Positions 1 to 11,544 of a stretch of 64,000 nucleotides of DNA are shown piece after piece (the stretch's first letter is position 1; each line of letters starts with the position of its first letter). Both the position numbers and the translations under genes were made by a program. Source of the stretch: Pulicaria dysenterica (Eukaryota > Streptophyta > Magnoliopsida > Asterales > Asteraceae); NCBI GenBank assembly GCA_947179395.2, contig OX359296.1, positions 7,034,001-7,098,000 of the forward strand. The letters are read 5' to 3'. The notes under the pieces are model-generated. The model did no database searches. It was not told the DNA's origin and saw nothing but the letters and a program-made list of their open reading frames with translations.

Positions 1-1116
1 TCACTCCAATCAAAGTGAGCATCACCTTGTGACACCAGTGCTGTGGAGTTGTTACTCTGAATGTTCCTGTTGGTAGATACTTCCTGTGAACCTTCCTGCC
101 TTCTTTCTCCTCTACATTCTCTTGCAAAGTGCCCATGTTTGTGACATTTGTAACACTCAACCTTGCTTTTGTCAAATCCGGCTTTATCATCTCTTTTTAT
201 ACCAAAGTCTTTTCTCCCAGTTCTTTGAATGAACCTTTTGGCTCTTAATGTGAGCATAACCATTTTCCATTTAATATCCATCTCTTCCAGATCATCTGGA
301 TGAATCTGTTCTAAATCATCATTCACCAGTGTGGACTTGGCATGACTTGCAAAGAATGCTTCTAGTACATCATCATTTGTTGCATTCACCCTGGATGTTT
401 GAGAACCAGATGTGATTTCACCAATGGATGAGACAAACGCTGCATTTTGAGAGAAGCTTGAAGGCTTCCTTTTTGCTTCCACTTCTGCTTCAAACACCCT
501 AAGATCATTATAGAGATCATCCAATTCTTTTCCTTCCAGATCATCACTTTGCCTGGATGCAACTGTGTACATAGTCCATTCCTCACCCAGTGACCTTAAA
601 AACTTTCTGTTGACATCATCTTGGTCGATTATTACTCCTGCAGTAGCCAATTCTCCAACCAATTTGTTGAATCTGTCAAATGTTTGTGTCATTGTTTCTT
701 CCTTACCTGCACTAAAATTCTCATACTGTTGTTTGAGTATAGATCTTTGATTTCGTTTGGTACTTTTAGTTCCAGAGAACCGTTTTTCTAAGGCTTGCCA
801 TAGTTCTTTTGCATGCTCACATTTGCTGAATTGATGTTGATATTCGTTTGGAATAGCCAATAACAGAGTACTCAAAGCCTTCATCTCACTCTGTCTTTCT
901 TTCCTCTCCAAGTCATTCGCTGGAGGATCTCTGGTGTAACTTGTTTCCATCAGCATCGAGCTTTTGCGATCCTTTAGGGCCATTCACAATGATGTCCCAC
1001 ATCATATAGTCTGTAAGCAGAATATATTGCTTAATCCTTATCTTCCACATATCGAAATCGTTTGGTTTCAACATTGGAACTTTTGTTAATAACACTCCAT
1101 CAGCCATGTCACCCAT
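1..1116 (-). pseudogene. Copia gag (UBN2/DUF4219-type with CCHC zinc knuckle), frameshifted and partial
   Basis: Capsid/nucleocapsid part of the retrotransposon polyprotein, which packages element RNA. The start is at 1116 (MGDMADGVLLTKVP...). The first frame runs to 913, where it departs from the related gag at 38 kb after LDADGNKL near 945, fitting a 1-bp insertion. In the shifted frame similarity continues to the window edge: a QALEKRF segment, a DDLYNDLRVFEAE segment, then a zinc knuckle (CYKCHKHGHFAREC) near 120-160. Protease and everything downstream lie outside the window. The frameshift makes this copy unable to give full-length gag. Confidence 0.88.
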
Positions 1117-1189
1117 GATGTTTTATATCACTCAAGAACTTCTGTTTTTGATATGTTCTTGATGATCTTGGATCCAAAGCTACAACGTA

Positions 1190-1201
1190 GCTCTGATACC
1201 A
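1190..1201 (-). promoter_or_regulatory. tRNA-iMet primer-binding site
   Basis: TGGTATCAGAGC on the minus strand, two bases inside the LTR end. This is the standard plant Copia site complementary to the 3' end of initiator tRNA-Met and primes minus-strand DNA synthesis. Confidence 0.9.
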
Positions 1202-1203
1202 CT

Positions 1204-1723
1204 TGTCAGGATCGAATCGAACACAAATTAACAATCCAAGATTTAAACAACTAGTTTGCGGAAACAACTAATCGAATTATCAAGAACAAGAACACTGATT
1301 ATCGAATATGAATAACAATCATAAGCCCCAATATATTAATCAATACACGTACAACTCTATCTCAGTTGTAAGGGTTTTTAACCTTGAGGCTCGACTACTT
1401 TCTCACCGATGCTTAACATCTATATATACTAATAGATAACAAACCATACGAATTAGTAGATGTTTATCGAGATCATTTAGCTATGGATAGACACAAAGAT
1501 TATCTTCTCATAGCTATCACTCCAGAATATTTCAAACTAGAGTTTATCACTAAAACTACGCAAATATGAAAACAAACTTGAATCATCATCCTTATCCCAT
1601 CCTTGAAAACCGCTGCCTGCATTAACTAGACCAGCCTGTACAAACCGTGAACACCTGCACTAACACCAACACCTGTATTAACCATTTACCTGTACTAACC
1701 AGCAAACAGTATTAATCCCTACA
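1204..1723 (-). repeat. 5' LTR of the left-edge Copia element
   Basis: About 520 bp, TG...CA bounded when read on the minus strand (TGTAGGGATTAATAC ... GATCCTGACA). The last ~50 bp and several inner blocks match the LTRs at 37530 and 47578, including the stretch around TGATAGCTATGAGAAGATAA. The outer ends differ much more. Confidence 0.9.
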
Positions 1724-1937
1724 AATACATCGTTACTGAAATAAAAATTATCTGTAATCAGATGTGGCACACTATTTATAGGTATAAAAACTGAAAATTA
1801 TGAAAAAGTGTTACTCATATGGACGAAATTCAGAGAATTGTAACCGTTATGCATTTTTAATGAAACGGTTTGTTAGTAGAAGTATAACAAACAAGCGTAT
1901 ATTGAGTTTATCTAATCAATGATGTTTTGATCATTAG

Positions 1938-4385
1938 TGACCTTGAACTAAAGCCCGTGGGAACATTGGAGGTGAAACTCGTTCAAGCTCAGGGTTTAAC
2001 AAATAAAGACATTATTGGGAAATCTGATCCCTTTGCTGAGTTATACATACGCCCCTTGCGTAATAGAATGAAAACTAGTAAAGTTATTGTAAGTCAATTT
2101 TTTTAAAGAATTTTAAGTCCTCTTTTTTGGATATATAATTTATAAAGACAACTAACTTTCTCTGTTACATTTTCTTCAGAACAATGATTTGAATCCAATA
2201 TGGAACGAACATTTTGAGTTTGTAGTTGAAGATGTTTCCACACAACACTTAACAGTAAAATTATATGATGATGAAGGGCTTCAAGCTGCTGAACTCCTCG
2301 GATGTGCTCAAGTACTGTTAAAGGACCTTGAACCTGGAAAAGTAAAGGATGTCTGGATAAAATTGGTAAAAGATTTGGATATTCAGAGAGATAATAAAGA
2401 TAGAGGGAAGGTAAGAACTCTTGATTTTGTTGTCAATTGTGAGCATGATGGTAATGGGTTGAAGGCCAAGTTGGGTAACGGCCTCGGGCCATAATTGGTA
2501 ATTCTTCTGTCGGTCAAAACAGGTCAAGTTGGGTTGACCAAAACCCTTATTGTACATAATATTAATTTTTATGTGAATAATTAGTGTGTCAAAGATGATT
2601 ATTCAAAATTATTTAATTTCAACATTTATCAATTTTTCTGAATAAAATGATTTAGGAGGTTTTAATTATTAAGAGAACACTTGCCGGGTGTTTGGTTTAT
2701 TGGAATGGGAAGGAATTGAATTGAATTTTGTAGGAATTGAAATCCTGATGGAATTTGAATTTGAATTCAATTCCTGAGGTAGTGTGTTTGGTTACCATTG
2801 GAATTGATTAATGGAATTGCCTTAGCCTTCCACCACCACCGTATAACCACTATCACCACCCACTCGCATCTCCCCACAACCACCACCACCACCACCACCT
2901 TACAACCACCCCACGGTCACCACCCTACCATCCCCACAAAATCGAGAAGTAAAAAGTGATGGCAGACATGATGAAGGCCAGTAATCGACCCATTTGATAT
3001 ATATTCTCTGTTTCTATTTCTTGTAGGTACACTTGGAGCTACTATATTGCCCGTACGGCATGGAAAATGGGTTCACCAACCCGTTTACTTCTAACTTTAC
3101 TATGACATCCCTTGAGAAGGTTCTTAAAAGTGGAAATGAAAATGGTGATTTAGCCAATAAAAAGAAGACTGTAATTATTAGAGGAGTGCTTTCTGTCACT
3201 GTGATATCCGCTGAAGACTTGCCGCCTACAGATATTATGGGAAAGGCTGATCCTTTTGTCGTGCTAACTATGAAAAAAACCGGGATGAAAAACAGTACTA
3301 GGGTATTTTCACAGTTTTATACCTTTAATGAATTCACATGTGAATACCATGCATCTCGGTTTTATATGGAAACTATTTATGTTGAAACTTATTTTAACAC
3401 TGCTTGTAGGTTGTGAATGAGAATTTAAACCCCGTTTGGAATCAGACTTTTGACTTTGTTGTGGAGGACGGGTTGCATGATATGCTTGTTGTGGAGGTGT
3501 ACGACCATGATACATTCGGGAAGGTACAGACATGTTTTCAATATCTTTTCTTCTGTTAAAGTTAAGTATTTGTATATGATCGTTAGATGTGACAATTTCA
3601 ATCCATTTAATTATGACTAGGTTGATTCGGGTTCTCTTTTGTTTTAAGAATTCCCCTAAAAAAAGTGAGCTAAAAAGGGAACGAGTCAAATTAGTAAAAC
3701 GGGTTAAAAGTCCTTCCAACTCCAAAGGTTATTATGAATGCATACGACTCCCTAAAATTGTTTTCTAGAAAAGATCAGATTATTTGGAATAATATACTTT
3801 TTATAGTTATATTAAATACAAATTATATACAAAAAATAGTTATAAACGGGTACAAAATGTGTTTGAATTCAATTTGACCCTACCCCATTCAAAAATTTAC
3901 CCGTTGTGACCCATTAACCAACCCGTCACCCAGTTTGCCACCTGTTTTGATCATTTTCATTCTTCCGTGTCTTTCATAAGGATGTACAGAGTTGTGTTCA
4001 ATAAAGCCATATAAAAAACATAGTTCTGAAATTTAATATTCAATCACATGTGATTCAGTATACAATCACATGTGATTGTAAAAACATCACATGTTAATTA
4101 CGAAAATGCCACTCCGCCCAAAATTTTAAAATTCAATCTGGACCATTAATGGGGCTGATCAAAGGCTAAAATTAGTCCCTCAGGACTATGAATTAAGTAT
4201 GGACTATATTGAAGAATTCTGAAACTGGTTATATGCAGGACTACATGGGAAGATGCATTTTGACACTAACAAGGGTCATTTTGGAAGGAGAATACAAAGA
4301 TTGTTTTCCACTTGATGGAGCTAAATCTGGGAAACTCCATTTGAACCTCAAGTGGATGCCTCAACATGTTTATCGTGATTCTTAG
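1938..4385 (+). CDS. Synaptotagmin (SYT4/SYT5-like), C-terminal two-C2-domain part, 5' end not in window
   Basis: Exons by GT/AG sites and family similarity: 1938-2088, 2180-2410, 3027-3302, 3410-3523, 4239-4385 (stop TAG 4383). All junctions keep frame. C2A spans the first two exons: DLELKPVGTLEVKL, then GKSDPFAELYI with the loop-1 aspartates, then NPIWNEHFEF and LYDDEGLQAAELLG. C2B follows (GVLSVTVISAEDLPP, GKADPFVVL, NPVWNQTFDFVVED, VYDHDTFGK) and the protein ends NLKWMPQHVYRD-S. Plant synaptotagmins tether the ER to the plasma membrane: an N-terminal membrane anchor and SMP lipid-transfer domain precede the two Ca2+/lipid-binding C2 domains. Those N-terminal exons are missing here; the Copia at 1-1723 sits just upstream, so they may lie beyond it or be lost. 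The gene converges on the MGDG synthase. Confidence 0.88.
2640..2960. repeat. Intronic AT-rich repeat and CAC-rich low-complexity tract in the synaptotagmin
   Basis: Intron 2411-3026 carries a stretch alternating GGAATTG and GAATTTG motifs next to TGTTTGGTT (2690-2820), then CACCACCACC-type sequence (2830-2935). A related motif in the opposite sense occurs near 48780-48860. This looks like an old transposon fragment; no ends or target-site duplication were found. Confidence 0.4.
3997..4213 (+). repeat. MITE copy 1 in synaptotagmin intron 3524-4238
   Basis: About 217 bp, starting TTCAATAAAGCC and ending GGACTATATTGAA, imperfect terminal inverted repeats. The inside has repeated palindromic ATCACATGTGAT motifs. 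The same sequence occurs inverted at 5409-5628. The left-flank AGAGTTGTG is shared by both copies, so the true left end may lie a few bases further out. No target-site duplication could be fixed. Confidence 0.75.
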
Positions 4386-5056
4386 TGCGTGAATTACCAC
4401 CATACGGCGAAAGCCTCACGCGAAACTTGTGAACCGAAAGAAAACTTGATGTTTGTCGAATAGCACGAGAGGTACAAAATGGTGTACATAATCTTTGTGA
4501 GAGTTGTGAGAAGAATTGGAATATAATAAGAGCATAGACTTGTTGGGTAGCAGGATTTTGGTTTTGTATTCTATTCTATTATATCTTATGCAGTTTTTCT
4601 TAATATTATTTACAACTTTGAATAAATCCCTATTCATCTATGGAAGATTGTTTCTGCCAATGTTTTAAGACCCCGGTTGACCTAGTGAGAATGGTCAACT
4701 AAAAAACCAGTTCTAAAAACAATGGTTTTTGCATTTATATTTGGTCAAGAAAATAACCAAACTTCATCATTTTCATGAAATAATCAAACCAACAAAATAT
4801 AACATAAACTTTCTAGCATTCGCAATCCATCTTTCTTGATATAATGATATCCCAATCGGTTTCTAGAGATCAAACAAGATTCATTTTGCGATTTTTACAA
4901 CTACAATCGAAACTAAAAGGCGGCACACCAAGTTCTAAAGCACCCTATAAATACATAACCACAAGACATACAATGTTGCCACACACAAGCTTTTTTCCAA
5001 GCTCAAAGAATGGTAGATAATAATGACATCTCTATAGAATTAAATTTACATTTTTG
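4386..5056. other. Intergenic region between convergent genes
   Basis: The 671 bp between the synaptotagmin stop and the MGDG synthase stop must hold both 3' UTRs and polyadenylation signals. AT-rich; no ORF, RNA gene or mobile-element end recognised. Confidence 0.5.
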
Positions 5057-8000
5057 CTAAATTAAGTTTGAAAATGATGAAGTTAAAACATATGACGTGT
5101 CAGCAAGGGGCCCACGTTGGCCTGCCAAGTCATGGATGTCTCTAACGATGTCAAACACCGCCTCGGGTTGAGCCAACTTGAGTGCGTTTTCAGACATTTT
5201 CTTGAGCTCGGCTGCATTGGTGCTGAACCATCCAGCCACTATGCGAGCGGTCTCTTTTGGGCTTCGGGTGAAGACACCCGCACCGTTGCCCACCACATAC
5301 GGGACGTTTCCCTTTTCCTGTTGGTCCAAAATGAAGCCAAATAAATAACAGTTTGAAGAATATTATTAAACTCGCATCACTAATTAATGTTATAAAACAA
5401 GATAAATGTTCAATATAGTCCATACTTAATGCATAGTCATGAGAGACTAATCTTAGCCTTTGGATCAGCCCCATTAATGGTCCAGATTGAATTTTATAAA
5501 TTTGGACGGAGTGACATTTTCGTAATTCACATGTGATGATTTTACAATCACATGTGATTGTATACTGAATCACATGTGATTAAATATTAAAATTTCAGTA
5601 CTATGTTTTTTATATGGACTATATTGAACACAACTCTATAAAACAAATATTACATACTTGTCCTGGTATATAGTCATTTAGAATGATCGGAAGTCCTCTG
5701 ATTAACGCCTCAGCTATAGTCCCGGGCCCCGCCTACAAATCGAGCGAAAATACCGTTACAATGTTAGATGACCACTGTCACAAGTTGCAACTAGAAACTG
5801 TAACTTAGAACAGATTCAAATCAAACAAAGTCAAAACAGAAGATATGCAGATCTTTAAAGAGCCAAAAATCTAATCTTTTTAAAGCCAAGATTCATGAAT
5901 TTATGAATCTTGAAGGTTTCCCACATGTAATCCTCGTATCTAGCTCGCTTTGATTCGAAAGATAGGCGAAAAGATTATACCTTGGTTATAATACAGTCAC
6001 AAGCACCCATCCATTTCTGCATTTGTGTCTCGAATCCTCTAACCTGCAATAAAAAAAGAAAAAAAAAATCAAAAAATATTATTCACTTGAAGAGTTTGCA
6101 AATGGGCGGGTTGGGTAATGGGTCAAATCGACCAATCTTGATTCGTTTGACCCGTTTTTTTGCTAAATACTTTTAGTTGACCAAGATAACGCGGGTTGAT
6201 TATTCATAAGAAAATATAAACTGTTTTACCTTAACGGGTATCTTCCACTCTAAAGACTCGAGAGAAGAAGCTAAAGCTTTGTTTCGACCACATATTACTA
6301 CCATTTGTCCCAATGGTTTCCCGGTTTCTTCATCGAATAAAGATTCTGCAAGAGCCTTTGCAGTTTTCTTCACCGGGCCCATTCCTTCACCACCTCCCAT
6401 CAACAAGACTGCAGGTAGTACCGGATCCAGTTCAAGCTCCACTCGCAACTCGTCCTGTAAAAACCCCAAATTACCCCCAAGAAAATCACAACTACTGCGA
6501 TATCAAAAACTGGATAATTGCATAAAAAGGTAACCAACTTCAGTCCGATTACTATTTCAAGTAACCATCTTTTTTACACATAAGAAAAAAAGCCTCAAAC
6601 TTTAAGAACTTTAGATTTACAGTCAAAGAGGTTTTCTTTGTTCAGGTTACCCAGGGAGGGCGAGTCTTTGACTCAGATGTACGCGGCCTAACCACGGTAT
6701 TCCCATGACCGTTTCCTTACCCTTCCCTGCCACCCTCAAGATGTTTACTTGGTAAGGTTTGAACCCATGACCTATTTGAGGGCGGGACGCCTTACCACTA
6801 GGCCACCTTGGTGGTGGTTATTTACAGTCAAAATGCTAACAGTAAAAGCCGAGCCATGCTCAAGACTATGAAATTGACGGTAAAAACCATAATATTAGAT
6901 CAAAATTTGTTACTTTTTATGCAACTAACAGTAAAAAGTTAGGAAAGAAGTGGTAACCTTGTTTAGAACAGCACGGGCGAAAGAGGGTCGAACAGGCAAT
7001 CCAAAAACGCGTACTTGGTTTGGTTCTAGGCCGTCTAGCAACGCCCGCTTTGATACCTCTTCAGAAGGGCAATAGCATCTTTTCACACCCGGGTGAAACC
7101 TGGTCAAATAACAGAAATTTGAGTACTTAACAGATTGAATAGTGCGATTAGGCGCCGAAATAAGGGTAATTTTGACATTTACCATGTCCGGTGGCATGTA
7201 TTAAGATCTGTAATGACTGTTACAAAGATGACTTTCTTTTGTAATCCTTGCCATTTAAGAACCCATAAAGGAATGTGTTGCATAAGAGGATGAACACTGA
7301 TGATAATGTCTGGCTTGTATTCCATTAAACCCGCCTCAACCTCTCTTCAATTCAAGAATTAGCCACATGAGAAAACAATCAAGAAGACCAAAGAAGTTGG
7401 AATCTTTCAAGAAATGGGTCACAACAGGCTTGAGTCAAAGCGAGTGATTTTTAGTAAGTTGGGTTGGCCCGACCCGCAAACAATTCAAAAATTTAACATC
7501 ATAAATCTAATTACAACAAGTTCTTTAATCATAACATAATCTAACTTTTCTTAGTAGAACTATTTATGTGGTATTATGCACTCGAATACACTATGGGTGG
7601 CTTTCAACCCGCTTGACTTGTTGAAATTGTCGCCTTGTTATTCTGAACTAACACAAAAGATGTTTAAGATTATTCATCATGGGTATGTTTAGCAGAAAGA
7701 TAACAAGCTGATAGTTGGAAGCTGTTTATTTTATTTATATATGTGTTAGGCAAATTAGCTGGTAGCTAGAGCTTAATAGTGTAAAATGACAAAAAAAAAG
7801 ACACATTATAAAAAATAGGCGGAATTATACAACAATTAAAGAGGGTATTTAGATAATTTGGTATAAAAAATCCTCCAGCTAGTTTTAAAAGCTACTTCAA
7901 GAAACTTTTTGTTTTAGAGCTTTTTTGTTTACAAAAAAGCATCCAACTTTTTCATCCGAACATGACTTGTAGTTTTTTCCTTCAAAATAAAAGACTACCC

Positions 8001-9126
8001 GCTCCAATAAGCTCCAAAAAACTCTATACCGAACATACGCACATGTGTGACCAAAAATGTCTTAAGAATGTTTCACATATGACATAACTCATCATGTGAG
8101 GACAATAATAATTGGGTTGCTAAAACCTCATTAAATTGAAGAAAAGAATGATGGGATGAGGCTAAGTGCATACTTGGCATAGAAGGCGGCAATGGCAGCA
8201 AGATAAACACCATGAATCCATCGAGGAGAAGTTCCATGAAACGCGACGCTCCAAAGCTGCACGTGTTTAACCATGAACTTGTATTGGTTTTCCATGTCGT
8301 TTAATGGCCAACCCGTGTATTCCTTCCAAACATCCTTAACAAATATCTACAGAAATCGCGTAAATACTGTTAAAAATTGTGAATTCATGATTTACAATCA
8401 GTATGCTTCCCTTATCTACACTTTTGAAAGGGGTAATTCTTTGGATTGATGATTGATCAAGACAAAATACAAACACTCTTTCAACAAAATAAAGAAACTA
8501 AGATTCTTGCTGCAAAAATAATGGTTTTTCTACCAGTCACACAAGTATGATGTAGTTTAGTGCAAAATAATCAATTTAATTGTTAAAATAAAGAAGGAGA
8601 ATAAGACTAAAATCATTTTAATTCTCCTACATGACCATCAAGGCATCAATTATTACCTAAAACCGTTGACTATGGCAAAATTTGGTTCAAAAACAAAATG
8701 AAAAAAAGAAAATTGGATTTTTGAAATAATTTTCCCTGAAAGATGGGATTTGTTTTAGCATCACATGATCATGATGCAAATTTCAATAAAATATATATAT
8801 AATTAAATGCATATGGAGTTAGAGAGAAGTTGTACTCTGTATTCATCGCCAAATTCCATCTTGAAGGCATCATGGATGGCCTCGGCGGAGGCACGGTGGC
8901 CGCCGCCAGTATCACTCATCAAAATAAGCACATTCTTGGTTCTATCAGCACCAAGCTGCACCATTTCCATGGTGTCATCTTCATCATGAATCTCATATCT
9001 TACCCTTTTCTGTCTACTGCTTCTCCCACCACCACCTCCACCACTACCACCACCAAAACCATAAACCCCTACTCTTTCAAATACAGATTTTAAAGAATTC
9101 TTCTGTGATGCCACCATGATCACCAT
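5057..9126 (-). CDS. MGD2: Monogalactosyldiacylglycerol synthase, type B (MGD2/MGD3-like), complete
   Basis: Transfers galactose from UDP-galactose to diacylglycerol, making the main plastid lipid MGDG; type-B enzymes act at the outer plastid envelope, mainly under phosphate starvation. Exons on the minus strand: 9126-8836, 8346-8174, 7344-7183, 7099-6958, 6454-6230, 6043-5981, 5732-5658, 5317-5057. All are in phase, giving 463 aa, the normal length for type B. Motifs: NVLILMSDTGGGHRASAEAI near residue 70, VKDVWKEYTGWPLNDME near 100, LLMGGGEGMGPVKKTAKAL mid-protein, CDCIITKAGPGTIAEALIRG, then GQEKGNVPYVV and the C-terminal QPEAVFDIV. The N-terminus is short and Gly-rich without the long transit peptide of type A. 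Start chosen at 9126 (MVIMVASQK); 9117 (MVASQK) is an equal alternative. Oddity: TCHRTWFHPGV where relatives have TCHPTWF. Confidence 0.95.
5409..5628 (-). repeat. MITE copy 2 in MGDG synthase intron 5318-5657
   Basis: About 220 bp from TTCAATATAGTCCATA to TATGGACTATATTGAA, inverted relative to copy 1 at 3997-4213 and with the same ATCACATGTGAT core. It lies between the last two exons of the gene. Confidence 0.8.
6628..6819 (-). mobile_element. tRNA-derived SINE in an MGDG synthase intron
   Basis: On the minus strand it has a pol III A box (TGGCCTAGTGGT, 6794-6805) and B box (GGGTTCAAACC, 6756-6766) at tRNA-like spacing. It is flanked by a perfect 13-bp duplication, ATTTACAGTCAAA, at 6615-6627 and 6820-6832, which fixes the ends at 192 bp. 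It lies in the intron between exons 6958-7099 and 6230-6454, same strand as the gene. SINEs are moved by LINE machinery; a LINE remnant is at 11.5-12.0 kb. Confidence 0.9.
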
Positions 9127-9130
9127 CTTC

Positions 9131-9158
9131 CACCACCACCACCACCACCACCACCACC
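9131..9158. repeat. (CAC)n triplet repeat just upstream of the MGDG synthase start
   Basis: About nine CAC/CCA triplets within the presumed 5' UTR. A GGT-repeat in the mRNA this close to the start codon could vary in length between individuals. Confidence 0.85.
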
Positions 9159-10650
9159 TATATATACATACAACTATCTGTATGTATCTTTTAGTCAAAG
9201 AACTCAAGAAACTCTTTAATTTCAAGAGAACCCCAAAATTAAAAAGTGAAAAGATTGAATTTTGCTGTGATCTAACAAGAATACAAATATCTTTTTAGTC
9301 AAGTATACAGGAAAATCCAAACAAGATTTAAATTTTCATGAGAAACCCAGAAATGAAAACATTGAAAGATTGAAGAATCTTTCTTTGATTTGACGAATCG
9401 GGTCTCTTTTAAGAAAAGGTTAAATTCAAGAAAGACGCAACAGAGACATATTTGTATATATATTCTGTTTATTAGTAAACGTTTTAAGGAAATAATAACA
9501 ACCCACTTGTCAGAAACCTAAAACGAACTTAACCCACCGGGAAAATAGGTTTTCCGGCGAAAGAGCGGTGGTTGTCGCCGGTAAGAAAGAACTTTTATGA
9601 CAGAGACAAAACACAGAGGAATTGCGTTAATCTTTCTGCTTAATTATAGTCTGAGAGAAAGAGTTTTATGCTGGAATAATGCCATTCGTCATTATTTAGA
9701 AAGACTGCTGCCAATGGTGACAGATTTCAAGATATTTTGTAATGAATTGACAACCGTACGATTAGGGTTCGAACTCGGAATGTTCGATAGTTTAGATTCG
9801 GATCTTTCTTATTTCTTTTGTTTTTTAGTTTTTCCTTTCAATTTCATTTTTTTGAAAGGCCTAAACCCTATTGTTTATTGGAAAAATCGCATCTTTTGAA
9901 TGAATATGAATCAATAAATCATCGTGGGTGTTACAAACAATGTGATCAATTATTTAATATTGAAAATATTGCAATCATGCCCTTGAAGTTTTGGTGAATT
10001 TACATTTTTTGCCAAAGAATCATATTCTTTTTAAAGTAGATATATCTAAGATATTGACGTTATCTTTATAAAATGTTGTTATCTAGTAGTGTACGTTTGT
10101 TTTATTGAATATTATGGAATATGACATAAGTGTACACTAGTGGTTATAAATTGATAAGTTATAATTCAATCATGTCTTATTACTTTTTTTTTATCTTATT
10201 TCAATTTTCAATAAGTTATATAAAAATAAATAATTACACTTATGAAGTGAATTAAGATGTGTTTGTAAGTGTGGTAATCATATTGGGTTTTGATTAGTGG
10301 GTTAACGGGTTAATACTAATACATGTTGGCGGGTTATTAAAAGGTTGACGGGTCGAAAGGAAAATGACGGGTCACAAAATGGTAGGCTAGTCACAAAGGG
10401 GTTCGTAGATCAGAAGAAAATGGGAAAAACGACTCGCATGTTGGCTTCTTTAATATAAACGAGTTCGCATGATGACTTGTTTAACCTAAGTCTAACCAAA
10501 CACGACTCGTTTATTGTATAGGTAATATGGGTCAACTAGAAAATAACATGTTTATTATATGTATTAATCAGAATCTATTTATTTTCATACGTGTCAAGAA
10601 TTGCCGCCATTAATGGTTTGTCCAAATTTACAAATTTGGTCCATGGACCG
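9159..10650. other. Upstream region of the MGDG synthase; no gene recognised
   Basis: The minus-strand promoter should be here. TATATATA runs occur at about 9162-9169 and 9452-9459; the second leaves a more usual 5' UTR length. The open frame at 9597-9899 has no recognisable motif. GGGTTAACGGGTTAAT-type sequence at 10290-10400 is common plant low-complexity DNA. Confidence 0.4.
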
Positions 10651-10734
10651 TAAACGGTATATATAAGAATGTTTCGTACGTGTCAAATGAACCGAATCTT
10701 GTACACAGCATAAACGGTATATATAAGAATGTTT
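10651..10734. repeat. Short direct repeat, 60-bp period
   Basis: The same 24-bp sequence, beginning TAAACGGTATATATAAG, starts at 10651 and again at 10711. The DNA between is not repeated further. Confidence 0.8.
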
Positions 10735-11544
10735 TCGATGCATCCATTAACTATTTCTGGTTAAAACATATATAAGAGTATAAGACTATAACTCACAAAC
10801 TCTCTTTAAAACATAAAATAATAGAATTAAATATAATTACTATGTTTCATTTAAAATGTATTATGTATAATTACCTCCCTTAACGTAAATTGTAAGTAAT
10901 TTTTGATTCCATAATTTTAGAGAAAATGATTAACAATTGCTTTTATAACTTGATGCTCATGCCAAATAAACATAATAATTATATGTCTTTTTAAGCCAAT
11001 GATGGTCCCTTATGTATAGCCAATTAAATTAATAATCAAATAAATAATAATAAATCTCTTAAAGTTCCAACTTTTCTAATAATTTTAAGGCAAATTCTGA
11101 AATAATAATAATAATAATAATACTAATAACAATAATAATAATAATTATTATTATTATTATTATAACATAAATGTTAAAATCTAACAACAAAGATGATATT
11201 CAATTTGTAGATAAAAAAGAATTCTAGAATTCAACTTCTAACATAAAAAGATAATTAGTTTTGACAAAGCAAATAAATAATTAATTAATTTTTATTGAAA
11301 AGTGGATCATATTATGAAACGAAACAACATTCATAGTATGTAAGATATATACAAACTACCATCGGACCAAACTAACAAAAACAAACACCTATAACTATAC
11401 AAATAACTGCTGGCCAAACTCTAGCTCTAAACAAATTTGATAAGCAAACATGACCTCTTGTAAAAACAAGCCCCAACAATTGTTCGTTAAGAAAAACTTG
11501 CTTTGACAGTAACTTCAAGTTGTTAGTTAAGGGTACTGTGAACT

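Larger units (their letters stand above)
1..1723 (-). mobile_element. Ty1/Copia LTR retrotransposon, 5' part, cut by window edge
   Basis: Minus-strand element entering from the left edge. Reading right to left it has a 5' LTR (1723 down to 1204), a 2-nt spacer, an initiator-tRNA-Met primer-binding site (1190-1201, TGGTATCAGAGC on the minus strand) and the start of gag at 1116. The gag matches the complete Copia at 37530-48075, so the two belong to one family, but the LTRs are clearly diverged. The base run after the LTR, AATAC at 1724-1728, should be the target-site duplication; the partner lies outside the window. The element lies antisense to the synaptotagmin, about 215 bp before its first visible exon. 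Confidence 0.93.

Noticed and set aside
9127..9225. Longer MGDG synthase start with a poly-Trp run
   Set aside because: It translates the GGT repeat in the 5' UTR; the family has no such extension and ATG 9126 or 9117 fits better.
9597..9899. 100-residue open frame upstream of the MGDG synthase
   Set aside because: No motif, hydrophobic AT-rich composition, no sign of coding selection.
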